A DNA stretch of 64,000 bases from Distichodus sexfasciatus (taxonomy: Eukaryota > Chordata > Actinopteri > Characiformes > Distichodontidae), in the NCBI GenBank assembly GCA_032718565.1, contig JAVGVS010000002.1, positions 6,619,560 to 6,683,559 of the forward strand. The letters are read 5' to 3'. A program made the position numbers and the translations under genes. Numbering within the stretch: the stretch's first letter is position 1; every line of letters starts with the position of its first letter. Below are positions 51,075-62,821 of this stretch, in pieces. The notes under the pieces were generated by a model, which made no database searches, had not been told where the DNA came from, and saw only the letters and a program-made list of their open reading frames with translations.

Positions 51075-51599
51075 CACTACCAGTCAAAGGTTTGGACACA
51101 CCTTCCCATTCATTGTTTATTCTGTATTATCATGACTATTTACACTGTAGATTCTCACTAAGGGCACTATGAATGAACACATATAGAATTATATAGTAAA
51201 CAAAAAGTGCAAAATAACCCAAAACATGTTATATATCTTAAATTCTTGAAAATAACCACCCTTTGCTTTGATCACTGCTTTGCACACTCTTGGCATTCTC
51301 TCGATGGGCTTCATGAGGTAGTCACCTGAAATGGTTTTCCAACAGTCTTGAAGGAGTTCCCAGAGATGCTGAGCACTTGTTGGCCCTTTTGCCTTCACTC
51401 TGCGGTCCATCTCATCCCATACCATCTCGACTGGGTTTGGTCAGGTGACAGTGGAGGCCAGGCCATCTGGCGCAGCACTCCATCACTCTCCTTCTTGGTC
51501 AAATAGCCCTTACACAGTTCAATCTACATTGAAAATAGTAATGAAAGTAAAGAAAAAACATTGAATAGGAAGGTGTGTCCAAACTTTTGATTGGTAGTG
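51075..51599 (-). mobile_element. Internally deleted Tc1-like element with both terminal repeats
   Basis: The ends are inverted repeats: CACTACCAGTCAAAGGTTTG and ACACACCTTCCCATTCA on the left, matched in reverse by AATAGGAAGGTGTGTCC and AAACTTTTGATTGGTAGTG on the right. Both are flanked by TA, the Tc1/mariner target. The minus strand (51189-51425) encodes a transposase C-terminus with QHLWELLQDCW, IERMPRVCKAVI and KAKGGYF. The DNA-binding region and most of the catalytic region are missing, so the element is non-autonomous. Confidence 0.8.
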
Positions 51600-52100
51600 T
51601 AGATTTTAAAATGCATCTCTTGTTGAAAAATTGCATCTCTTTTTTCCTAAACATAAATATTTTGAGCAGCTTTTTGTTTTTGAGCATCTCCTTAAATGAT
51701 TTGCAAAATGTCCTGATTGAATCTGTGTGCTTATACATGTATAGTTTATTGTCCTTCTCAGAGATGCAGTGTGTAGTTTTGACTGGCTCTAATTTCCCGT
51801 TGTTGAATTCTTTTTGCCCTCGGGCAAGAGTGCTGTGCTACATAGGCTCACTGTAACTTTCTGATTTCGTGCTCACTGACTCCCAACTTATCTCGGCAGA
51901 CGCTTCGTTTTGGAAAGTTACAGATTTATATCTCCTGACTTTTATCTCCCGTCCCTGTGGTGATGCCAACAATGCATGTTTAAACGAGATATGGTCTTGG
52001 CTCAGGATACCTTTAACCCTGCTGCAATTTCATCTGATAACATCCGTTTGTAAATATATTTTTTTGATCAATACTTATTGCTTTATGGTGATAGGATCTT

Positions 52101-52160
52101 TTAAACCTCCTTATACTTATATTCCTCCTTATACTTATATTTTAAACCTCCTTATATTCC
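52101..52160. repeat. Short tandem duplication
   Basis: CTCCTTATACTTATATT occurs twice in tandem, followed by a partial third copy. The flanking TTTTAAAC also recurs. Confidence 0.85.
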
Positions 52161-52628
52161 CTGAGGGTGTCTTGATTTTACTTTTATGTCCATGCAACTG
52201 TACCTCATCAGACACCAACACTTTGGAACCACACCTCAATGATTCCTGTTCCAGTGCATCAGCTTGAATCGAGGGCACGTCATATAAGAACAAATATGTC
52301 ACATATGCTCATCATGTCACAAAATCATCACTTTCTAGCCCATGCCACATCCAAGTCCAGAAAAGGAAAGAAAAGATGCCCCTTGACTGGGCAGATCGTC
52401 AGGATGCCAAGGATAATCAAGTTTGTGTTTCATACATAGATTCATGCAGGGAGGTGGAAGACGTTCTTTTAAAAGCTTGAGCGAACGCAGCTCCGCCTCT
52501 GACCCGACTGAACGCAACAGCACTCTCCAATATTGGTCTGCACTAGGACAGGAGCACACTGAGTGGTTCTGTTAGCTCTCTCATTCCCTCTCTCTCTCTC
52601 TCCTTCTCTCACACATGCACACTTTGTG

Positions 52629-53030
52629 GAAGTGAAAGTAAGGTGAAGAAGTGGCAGGAAAGGCAGTGGCAGGAGAGAGAGAGAATGCAGAGAGCAGAAA
52701 GAAACGTGCCTCTTTGCGTGTTTGGGAGAGAGAGAAAGAGAGAAGTGATGGGGGAGATTGGAGTGACAGAGAGAGTGAGAGAGACAGAGAAGAGAGTGCA
52801 GAAAGTGGAGAAAGAGAGAGAGGACGACACAGAGAGACGAGGAGGGAGAGTGGAGTGAGAGAGGTGAAAGTGAGGGAAGAAAAGGGGCAGTTCAAGTAAA
52901 CAAAGAGTAGAGAAAGAGAGGTGAGGAGGGAGATTCAAGTAAGATGGGGGTGAAAGTGAGAGAAAATGAAAAACAGAAAGAGGGGGAGGGCTGAAAGTTA
53001 AAGGGAATGAGAGAGAGAGATGCAAAATGA
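52629..53030. repeat. Second polypurine (A/G) tract
   Basis: About 400 bp with an almost pure A/G + strand (GAGAGA, GGAAAG, GAAGAAG), ending about 550 bp before exon 3. Long stop-free frames on both strands (for example 52609-53025 minus) are composition artefacts. It has the same strand polarity as the tract at 11711-12313. Confidence 0.85.
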
Positions 53031-53582
53031 TGCCATATGAAGTCCCAGGGTCCCAAACTAATATCAGCAGGCCATTGGAAAAAATAACAACTTTATCTTG
53101 TTGTCATCTACATCCCCAAAGAGCTCACAAAGAGGCTTATTCTATTCCCCAAGCTGGATCACTTGAGTCAGGCTAAGTGAAATCACTGCCACGTCAAGTC
53201 TCGCACACATACACAGGCACACACACAGTGGCAGACGTGCACCTGCTGGCTGACACACTGACAGCTGCATGACTATGTCTTGTTTTCTGTTTGTGTCACA
53301 TGTCGGGTGTTGCAAGTCCCTGTGTGTCCCTCCCCTCCGTCTGTTTGTGAGGTAACTGTGCTTGGCCAGCCCCCAAAAGGACGCCATGGCAAGACCCCTC
53401 ATCTCTCTGTTTGCCTCTTTTCCTCCTAAAGAAGGAGCGAACAAGAGAAGGGGAGGAAAGCATATCAGAATGCAACCCCGGCCTGGCCCCCAAGCACTCC
53501 CCCCCACCCCCCAAAAAAGAGCCGGAGGATGAGGTCGGACGGTGGCCGGTCTGCAGGCTGACTCTGCGTTTTCTCCTTTCAG

Positions 53583-54027
53583 CCCTGAAGAGACCCCCTC
53601 CACCCCTCTGAGTGCTGCGGTTGGCCCCGCGGTCCCTGACGGAGACCCCCCGCAGCCCCCTGAGGGCCACGTCCAGCCTCCGGATGGAGGCAGCTCCACG
53701 GACGCGCCCAGGGATGGGGGAGGGGGGGAAGGAGGTGGAGAGAATCAAGATCCACCAGAGGCGAATGTGGAGAAGGAGCGAGAGAGCGAAAAAGAGGAAG
53801 ACAAGCCCCAAGCCCAGGCCCAGGTCCAGGCCCAGCATCGTCAGGAGGCAGAACAGAAGAACGAGGCGGAGGAGGAGGAGGGCGGCGGAGGGAAGGGAAG
53901 CACCGGGGGCGGCAGGAGACCCAGTCTGCACCACACAGCCTCCCCTCTGCGGGTGCAGAGGAATGGGGCCGGCAGCCACTCAGCCTCAGCCGACTACGAA
54001 CTCTCGCTCGACCTCAAAAACAAGCAG
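53583..54027 (+). CDS. iqsec3: iqsec3 exon 3: acidic low-complexity linker
   Basis: Acceptor TTTTCTCCTTTCAG; donor GTAGGG at 54028. The first base completes a Ser codon from exon 2, then 148 codons follow in phase 0. The segment is Pro/Gly-rich (GDPPQPPEGHVQPPDGG), then strongly charged (NVEKERESEKEEDKP), then has a QA repeat (QAQAQVQAQ) and an EEEEGGGG stretch. It ends SASADYELSLDLKNKQ, nearly identical to the mammalian ASDYELSLDLKNKQ that directly precedes the IQ-motif exon. The linker is poorly conserved and probably disordered; the end block is the diagnostic part. The exon is intact and its CpG content is well above that of the introns. A minus-strand frame over 53296-53979 is a shadow. 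Confidence 0.93.
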
Positions 54028-54232
54028 GTAGGGTGCAAGGCACTGTGGGAGTTGCGGTTTATACAAGGGCGTGTGTGAGAGTGGTACTTCTGGAGTTTAT
54101 TGTTGCAGTGTCTGCCTCTGAGGTGCTTGTTTCTGGGAGAATCTAGTATTGCTTGGTCCATAAGAATGTAACGTGGAAAGGAACGAGCATGTCCATGCAG
54201 GAGCAGGTCGATTCTTTGGATCCTTTGTCATG

Positions 54233-54271
<39 letters not shown>

Positions 54272-54272
54272 T
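54233..54272. repeat. (CAT)n microsatellite
   Basis: About thirteen CAT units, 205 bp into intron 3. It reads as poly-His, poly-Ile or (minus) poly-Met in different frames, but it lies outside the exon. Confidence 0.95.
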
Positions 54273-55549
54273 ATCAACTTCCTCAGACCCACCCAGTTCC
54301 ATTCATCTTCATCAGCAATCAGCCTGCTCATCTTCATCGTTTCCATCAGGTCAGTGAATTAATCTAAAAAGGGAGTTATGGATGTTTTCTCTCACTTCTC
54401 TCTTTCTTTTGGCCCCATTTCTTTCTGCTCAAAATTTACAGGCTGAACGTGACCTTCACTTCTGAGATTAATGCTTCCAGATTGTTGCGGTCGTTTTGAG
54501 ATTTACTCTGCATATCATGAGATTTACTAATGCAGTCAGATTTTACCTGGGAACAGCATAAGTGAGCATGAGAAGAGTGATGTTGCAGGAAAGATACCAT
54601 GATATATATAAAAGAGATTGTGTTGTCATGGTAACAGAGGGGAGCCAAAATTCTAATGGCGTTTTTATACAACTATAAAATATATAAAATATAACTATAA
54701 ATATATATCATTAAAGTGTCAGTTTGATTTGACTAGTCTTATGCAGTGGGCAAATCTACATTTCATGATCTCTAATTTTATTGCTATTACTCAAAATGTA
54801 ATTTTATAGAGATATCAGTACAAGACAATACTTCTTAAAACCCTTCTTTTCTCTGAGCTCAGCTAGACTAAGTGCTTGTTCTGTTCAACACTTTAAATCA
54901 ATATAATGACCTCCTTCATGAGGTCTGACTTAAAGAGGTCATTTATTGTGTTATTCTCTACCGGAGTGTATTTAAATTACATTTGAGTGTTTGTGAGTGT
55001 TTAATCATATAATCTAATAAGCTTTGTGTAACCTCTCCAAGGTTATTATACTTATTCTTTGAGTTCTATAAAAGTGTGCTGATTCAAGAGTAACGCATTG
55101 CTCTTTCAAATCTGAGGTAGACAAACTTTTCTGAAACAGTGTCGTCGTAAAGTTCTTAATGCTTTGCTTTCATTCTTCAAAAGTGATCCAAAAATAAGAT
55201 TCACGAAACCTATGAATATCCTCATTCACCAACTGTTCTTAAGAAGAATCATGTTCTTAAAACTCACTTATGCAGTGTTCACAAGATTCACAAGATGTTT
55301 TCTTAATTGAAGTTTGTTCTTGGGTAAGAACAAAATCTATGTAGGGTGAAGAGCACTCTTATGCACATTTTATGATGCCTCTCAGTGCAAAACATTAGCT
55401 AATTGGGATATCTTAAGTTCTGCAGTTGCATATTATAGTATTATTTAAATGTCTTTACATTTTTAAAACAATAAAAAACTAATATAGGTGAATGCAATTT
55501 AAGCTGCTTTCACTTTATTTTTGAATTAATCAAGGTTTATATCAGGTTT

Positions 55550-55861
55550 GCGTGTGTGTGTGTGTGTGTGTTCATGTATTTATCGCATTGTGGGGACCTT
55601 TTGTCCTCTAAAATCACTTTTATCTGTTTTTTTGGGCTTTGTGGGGACATTTGAGAGGTCCCCATGAGGAAAAATGACTTTATAGAAAACGTGCCTGTTT
55701 TATTTGAGAAACTAAAAGAGGTAAAAGATGTGCTTTTGGTTACTGAGGTTAAGGTTAGGGTTAGGAGTAGGTGTAAAATTATGTACTTTAGCCATTATGG
55801 GAGTCTATGGAAGGACCTCACAAAGATAGTAATACATAGACTGTGTGTGTGTGTGTGTGTT
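55550..55861 (+). repeat. GTGGGGACC-type repeat, copy C (inverted relative to copy B)
   Basis: (GT)n start, CGCATTGTGGGGACCTTTTG, GAGAGGTCCCCATGAGG, GGTTAAGGTTAGGGTTAGG, AAGGACCTCACAAAGATAGT and a (GT)n end. It matches the reverse complement of 32563-32883 with few changes, so it is a recent dispersed copy. Confidence 0.75.
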
Positions 55862-55997
55862 CTTCATGTGTTTGTCTGTCTACTGGTTGCAATTGATCTT
55901 CTGTCTGTAGGGACATGTTGAGCTCCAGTGAGAGTCTTTGCTAAAGGAGGTAAGGGTGTAGGGTGTGATGTTGTGGATTAGTGTCAGAGCTGGAACA

Positions 55998-56060
55998 TAC
56001 ACATACACACATACACACACACGCACACACAGACACACACAGACACACACAGACACACAC
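55998..56060. repeat. (CA)n / ACACACAG array
   Basis: CA dinucleotides with regularly spaced ACAG interruptions, three near-identical AGACACACAC units. Confidence 0.88.
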
Positions 56061-58920
56061 AGGCCAGGCATTTGCTTTTTGTTTTATAGAAACATACAAC
56101 ATACTTTCACCAGATAAATAAATCCTAACTTAATATGTAAAGCCATATAACTATTTTCTCTACATTGACAAGATGACATATCTCTGTTATCATAAAAAGA
56201 TGAATTACATCTAATTAGAATTTCATCTGAATTTTGCTATTATCATGTTACTGCAGACAAAGCAGCAGCTGTTTCTAAGATTTTGCTTTCATTTCTGCCC
56301 TGTCAGTTTCATTTTTATCTAGATAAATGTTTTACATGCCTAATAAATTCATTTTATTGAAAACTATTTGTAAACTATTTCTCAAAACAACATCATTAGT
56401 GTAGACTGTGCATTCTATGGGCAGTACTGCTTACAGGATTTTCCATTTCATTATTGTATCTTGAATCATTGCTTTGCCAAGTAACTCTCATAATCATTAA
56501 TTGCAGCAACAGGTTCTCTCTGTTTGAGAGCTGCCTAACTTTCAAAATGATGGTGAGTTCTGTACGCCTCATGTAGATTTTATACTTTGTAAATGACTCC
56601 TTGAATAGAATGAGGATTTTAAGGCAGTAAATGTGAGATGCTTTAGTAAAGAAACATCTTTCTGCAACGTTGCTCTGACGTGCAGTCGCACATTTTCTAT
56701 AGAAACATTTTCAGCAGTTTTTGTGTAACACTTTTTTCAGGATATTCCAAGGCTCAGAATAGTGCCTATATATTGAAGTTATACAAGGAAAAAACTGCAA
56801 ATTTTGCGATACCTGAGGCAGTGTTCCCAATGTTTCCAGTCTGTACGTAGGACTACACATTATTGGAATTGTTTGATCCTCGTCCTGTCTCCTATGCTGT
56901 TCAGTTCTGTGAATAAATATCATTTTAATACAGCCTAGAACATTAGTTGTTTTGTGGATGTTATAGAGTTCATTCAAAAAGCCACACCACTGGTTTTCAC
57001 TGCTACAGACATTCATTTCCTGTGGCTCTTTTAAGATCAGACGTTTCAGATCTGACATTTAATAGAATTTGTAGTGTGAGACATTAGTTTTAGTTTTGAT
57101 TTGTTTTTGACAAACTACACAGGATATTAACTTCTACAACTTCTACGTAAGCTTCTACAATGTTGTAATAGGAATAGCAATTAACTAATTGACTTTTTCA
57201 TTTCAATTTTAAGGCAGAGTCTCCGAGGTGCAATACATGAAAAGTTTTGATGAGTTTGTCTCTGTCCTCGATTTGCTGACGTACTGTATATAGAAAGGTT
57301 AATCTCAACACTATTGATGATTGCTAAAATACCTTGAGCAGATGTTATCATGCTCTTATTCACCAGCCCTCCATGGAAAATGATGTTGACCTTATCACTG
57401 TCATCATGTTTTTAAAGATGGGTCAATAAAACCCTGCCGGTCTCAATTTTTTGTATTATATTTAATTTTTAAAAAAGGATTATGATAGCATTTTCACATT
57501 GTGAAAGAACCAAGTGCAGAGTTTAAAACTGATTAAACACTGAAACACTTTTAGAATCATTTCTCCAAAAAGAAACCTGTACAAGTTTTAGAATTACAAA
57601 TTGCCTCATCATAAAGGATTATTTCTATAATTTTCTTTTAACGCTTTCGTGTACAGTGGCCCCTCTTGAAAGGATTATATATAGAACATGTAATGGTTCT
57701 CAGTTGAGACCAGTAAATGAATGTCACATTTCTCAACACCTTTTTCATCATCTGTTGCATGTTTTGTGGTTCATTCCAAACCAAACTATCCCCCCTGTGT
57801 GTACAAACGTGTTAATAAACTACTTTTTGTTACTTGAGACACAACCTTTCTCGCCCCGATGGCTGCACAGATAGCTACCAACAAACTTCTGCATGATTGC
57901 CTATTTATGCTAATTAAGGCCCATGTAGCCTCCCAATGAGACCTTTGATTAACTGTCTCACGCTGATCGGCTCATAAATATACATGCATCCGTGAGATAC
58001 GCATCAATGCAGATTAGGGATTAATGTCAAGCACCAAAAAAACAGGCATGCCACAGTAAACCGTGAGGATCATATCCCTCTGCTGTGATTACATATTGCG
58101 CCTCTTTTCCGAAGTCAAAGGAACCAATGGAATACATTTGTAGAGAAAAGGACATGTTCAGGTTCACTGCTGTGGTGACATTTTGCAGAGGCAGCTGCTG
58201 CAGTGGAGTCTGTCAGAATGTCCTTGGAAAAAAAAAAAGAAGTGAGAAAGTGATGGCATTTGAGCATCATTTAGCTGGGAAACAATATCAACTAAATGGA
58301 ACTGGAGCAAAGATTAAATCTTTAAAGTGAACTCTACTTATGCTGGCCTGTCTTATAGGAAATGTTTTCCAGTCCTGACCAGAATGGTGATAATCTTATT
58401 TTCTTTCAAAGAGCTTTCAGAGTTCAGGGTCTTTCTGAAGAGGCTTAGAGATTAATAAAAGAGGAAGATGAATGGCTCTAAATATTTTATCTGCCTTACA
58501 AGTCCCACAGTTTGTGTACCAAGACCTCTGAGCCCACTCTTGTAACACATGGCGCTTATTTTCCGTCATTTGATTGGATGTTTTGTTTCTCATTTGGGTC
58601 CGGGCGATACCTTATGCTTTATTAGGGGTCTGGGTAGGTCAGGCCTGGACAGAGGACGGATCTATCTGTCAAGATCCATTTGTTGTGCTGATTAAAAAGG
58701 AACGATGTCATCTCTGTTGCCGTCCCCTACCCCTCCCTGTCTGCCGCAATGATCTGTCTCTTTCTTCGTCAGCGCTTAGTGAAGTGATCGGAAGCAGAAC
58801 TGACAGTCTGCTAATGGCTGGATTCACAGCAGGACGAGATTTGCTGAAGTTTCTCTCTGTTTCTCTCTCTCCTTTGTTCTCTTTCTCTCCCTCTCACTCT
58901 GTGTGTCTCTCTCTCCCTCT

Positions 58921-58923
58921 CTC

Positions 58924-58958
<35 letters not shown>

Positions 58959-58960
58959 AA
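58921..58960. repeat. (AC)n following a TC-rich stretch
   Basis: TC-rich sequence (58850-58925) leads into AC repeats. The 201-codon plus-strand frame across it (58574-59179) has no recognisable domain and is sustained by this composition. Confidence 0.85.
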
Positions 58961-61900
58961 CATTTCACCTTGCAAATTTGTCCCTCTTGTTCTATCTTTT
59001 TTAACTCTCACATCATATACTTCCTATGTTCTAAAACCCTTCATCTCCATCTTCCCTCTTCTTTCCAAACAGCAATCTCACAGCCATTTCACCCTGGACA
59101 GATTATTTCATTGCCATTTCATCCTGAACACACATTTCAGCATTGCAGTCTCTCACCTTTTACCACACTTTCTCTGTAGACCAAGACAGAATGAGAGAAA
59201 TGTTTTTCAGGACAAAGAACCAGCAATCAGAAAAAAACAGCATGTAATCCGTTGTGCATCAGTCTCAACACTACCCCAATCCCCCCCACCTCCCCGCCTC
59301 CCCCCCACCACTTCTATGATCTCATCCTGTATTCGGGGTCACCATGGTGTTCGTACCGTGGATTTGGCTAAGTATAACCTGCTCGTTTTTAAATGTATTT
59401 TCCTCAGGAAGTCTAAGACTTTGTCGCATCATGTCACGCCCGTGCTGCAAATATTCTGATAAAGGTGATGAATATTCAAGGCCGATAGCAGCAGTCAGGA
59501 GGGATGATGTGCCTGTCTCAAGCCTCTTTCTGTAAGAAAAAGCATCTCATCATTGCTCAAAGCCTGCACCATATTCATGCAGGTCTTACTATTCCCCAGA
59601 TGTACCTCTTCTTTCTTTCTTACTGGATCTGAGTTGAGCAGATAAGATGACTCTACCTTCCTCACTCAGAGTTCTCCATGGATCTTTTTTCATGATGTAG
59701 TTTTGCAAATGGCAGACACAGATAGTTATTGTGCTCCATTTGGGAGGCAGGTGCCGGGCAGTTTTTGTACCCACAAATGGGTACCGAAGTTACCCATTTG
59801 TAAGCCAACTTAAGATGGGCGCCTTCTAAACTAGCTTGTTTTGCAATATTTAGACACTGTCAGTGTCTTGATATCCCATGAGTCTGTTCTTTCAAGAGTT
59901 TGAAAGGCTTGTTTTAATTAACCTTATAATTGATAAGCATGTCTTGTATGTTTAATTAAGATGTATGTAAATACTTTTTCCACTAGAAAGCATAACTTAG
60001 CTCAGTATATTGATAAATTTAGAATTCTTTGTTGCCAGTACTCTTCATTTTGGAACCAAATTCTATTTGCACAGGGTAGAGAAAAGTTGGGTAGTATTGA
60101 ACACTTTTTAATTATTGAGGAATCACCCAATAACCTGATCTCCATAAGGTGATGTACATAAATGTAAAACCTGACTTCAGTCAGTGCTATGTAGTTTTCT
60201 GCTTAATAAACCCATTAACTTGAGTTGATTAGTGTTTTTAAATGTCCACATTATGTCTATGCAATTAAAAACACTCTTTCAAAAAAAGCTTTAGGATTGT
60301 AGGATCCTAAGGATTGATCTGCCTTGACTTGTGACTTAATGTGTTATTGCTGAGTTAGTTAGGTACATTTAGTCCATCATTGTATTTATAGAAATGAAGA
60401 TGAAATGAAATGAGTCTGTCTCAAGACTAAAAAAGGCCATTAGCCATACATGTATGAAATCACAAAATGAGGTGACCAGGCTGTGAACAAAGTTATTCAA
60501 TGGAATTACAAATTCTTTATTATCCTTGACTTAGCTGTTGCTATTGAAACATCTGAGGAACATGGGGTAGACAGGAAATTAAGACAGTGTTAGCTTTTGT
60601 AGTAGCAGATTTGGTTATGATTTGGCATCCCATATGGAGTTCCCATAAGAAAACTATTTTCTGATTCCAATTGTGTAATTCAGACATGTTTGAGAGACTA
60701 TGACTCATCCAAAACCCAGTGGTAAGGCCTCAAAGATTGTTTACAATACATGGTTTTCTGTGTCAACCATCAAAATCTGCAGACTAGGTACCGACTTTAT
60801 CCGATTCTGACTCACTCCCCCTGAGAGTCAGGGCTAAAATGAGGCAGCAAGTCAAGTAGTGTAAACACACTTGTAACTGGATTGTTTACCTTAACCTGGT
60901 TTTGAATGAGTAAGTAAATATACTCAACGAAGTATATTTGAGAGTCAATTTAAGGTTCCTTTTTGCTAAAAAAAAAGCTGTTCAATAGTGGATACCTGCA
61001 AAGAACCTGACTCCTAAGGCATCTGTGACCATGCAGAGTGAGTCTGACAGGCTTTAGCCCATGTTAATCTCTCTGCCTGTCTGTCAGAGGAGAGAGGACT
61101 GCTGACACTGAGCTGATTAGCAGGAAAAAAGTCTGGTACCTGTTCAGGCTTCTGCTCTGACTGACACAACCCATTAGCGCCTTTTTCTTGACTCGTGATT
61201 TCCGGTGTAACGCTGTGTGCAGGTCAGGATGGACTATAGAGTGTCGAGACGGCAGTGTGCCATTCCATTAGAATGTTAACTAACTCAGAATGCATATTTA
61301 AATGCGTTAGACACTTACTAGCATCGTCAAAACACCAGCCTCTATAGATCTGCCTTTAAAAAACACTTCCGCTTGAGATCATCATTGCTCTCCAGAACAC
61401 ATCATTGCTTTTTCTGAACCATACGGTTGTCAAGAAAAGGACATAAATGAATGTCTGGGAAGCAACTGAATAACTGAATTGCATAGCTTGATTGAAAAAA
61501 GATGGAGACATCAAATTACTGAGGGATTCCTGGATGAGTGCTGGCTTTTAGAATCTTGACATTTATAAATAAAAGAATGCCTCTTGTTCTAATGTCCATC
61601 TCCTGATAATGACTCACCGGGAGAGTGGAGTGACTAGTGACAGTCTCAAATATGGACTTAATGCCAAGAAGTATCTGAGTGCATAAATGGCATATTGAAT
61701 GCAGGGCTTGTTATTACTGCAAAACAGCAGGAAGAGTACAATAGAACATGTTCTACCAGCATGTTTCTCTTCCTCCTCTTCTCTGACTCTCTGTCAGAGA
61801 TGCTCCAAGGCCAATCATTTTTAGGGAAGATATGGAAGACAGTTTCATTTATTTTTTGAGTCAGAGCCAAATCTCATCCTGCGCTAGAGAGTCCTCATGA

Positions 61901-62728
61901 CGGGATCGAGTTTTTTATTTCACAGTCGAGATTGATGCCTCACAGGACCCACAGGAGTGGAGTGAAGTTGAATGGAGGCTTTAGTTTGTCTGACGCAGAG
62001 GTCTGAACAGCAAGCCTGGATAAAGTGCTTATGTCGTACAATAGCGTCTGATTGGTTCTGGGTCGCCCTGTTGGACCCACACTTCCCCTGCTGTCTTTTG
62101 TGTCACTGCAGCCCACATCAGCCATTACCAGTGCCCCCTTCTATTATCTCCTCTACCTCAGCTTTCTTTAAGATTGTAGCGAAACTGTTAATGATAGAGC
62201 AAAATCGATAGTTTATCACCACATGTAGACAATGGGATATCATGTGCTTTTTACCATAGGCACATCTGCAGCTTGCAGGGATTAACGTTTTAGACCCTGA
62301 TCAATGTTATAAAACCTTTTTTACTTTACCTGTGCTAGCTAAAATAATAGCCAAGCTGTTCTATGCACAACATATTTTGTTAGATAATCACACATGGTAC
62401 ATCAAAAATGCCAGCAAAATGATATAGATTGAGATGTGTGGTAACACAAGCAGTACAGTTTGGGTAATCAATGAAGAAAAGCAGTAAAGTGACATTCTTC
62501 TGTGCTAGGGTACATGTGTATTCTTTTATTTGCTAGGGTGAATAACTATGTCAAAAACATCAGCGTGCCTTAAAGCTATTTAAATAATTGATCTAAACAT
62601 GCTGCAAGATATTTTATTGGACATGATTGTGCACAAAATAGGTTTCTATACTTCTGGTTTCTGATGCAAACCTTAATATGAGAAGTTCACATATTTTTCC
62701 AACTGTTTTTTAACTGTTTTTTGTTTTT

Positions 62729-62740
62729 TATATATATATA

Positions 62741-62818
<78 letters not shown>
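62729..62818. repeat. (AT)n tract, 90 bp
   Basis: Almost pure TA/AT dinucleotide with a single ATTATA interruption near 62747. It is self-complementary and so can extrude as a cruciform, and it is difficult to sequence. It ends 379 bp before exon 4. Confidence 0.96.

Positions 62819-62821
<3 letters not shown>

Larger units (their letters stand above)
25862..53582 (+). other. iqsec3: iqsec3 intron 2 (27.7 kb)
   Basis: Bounded by GTAAGA and CTCCTTTCAG. No further exon could be supported. Its contents are listed separately: SINE copies 6-8, two repeats beginning near TTTACATTTACG, a GTGGGGACC-type repeat, a probable LINE tail, two Tc1/mariner relics, several microsatellites and a second polypurine tract. 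Longer frames such as 34704-35096 (130 codons) and 38481-38771 lack recognisable domains and homology that I know of, so I do not call them genes. Confidence 0.85.

Noticed and set aside
52609..53025. 138-codon minus-strand frame, Ser/Leu/Pro-rich
   Set aside because: Same polypurine artefact as in intron 1.
53142..53979. Minus-strand frames of 185 and 227 codons over exon 3
   Set aside because: They are shadows of the GC-rich, low-complexity exon 3 and its flank, with no recognisable protein features beyond Gly/Leu runs.
32557..55921. Shared frame beginning MRKNDFIEN in two places as a possible small gene family
   Set aside because: Both lie inside dispersed GTGGGGACC-type repeats and run into CA/GT microsatellites. 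The middle parts differ by frame changes, so there is no evidence of coding.
58574..59179. 201-codon plus-strand frame in intron 3
   Set aside because: It is kept open by TC- and CA-rich sequence, shows no domain or codon pattern, and lacks plausible splice or start context.
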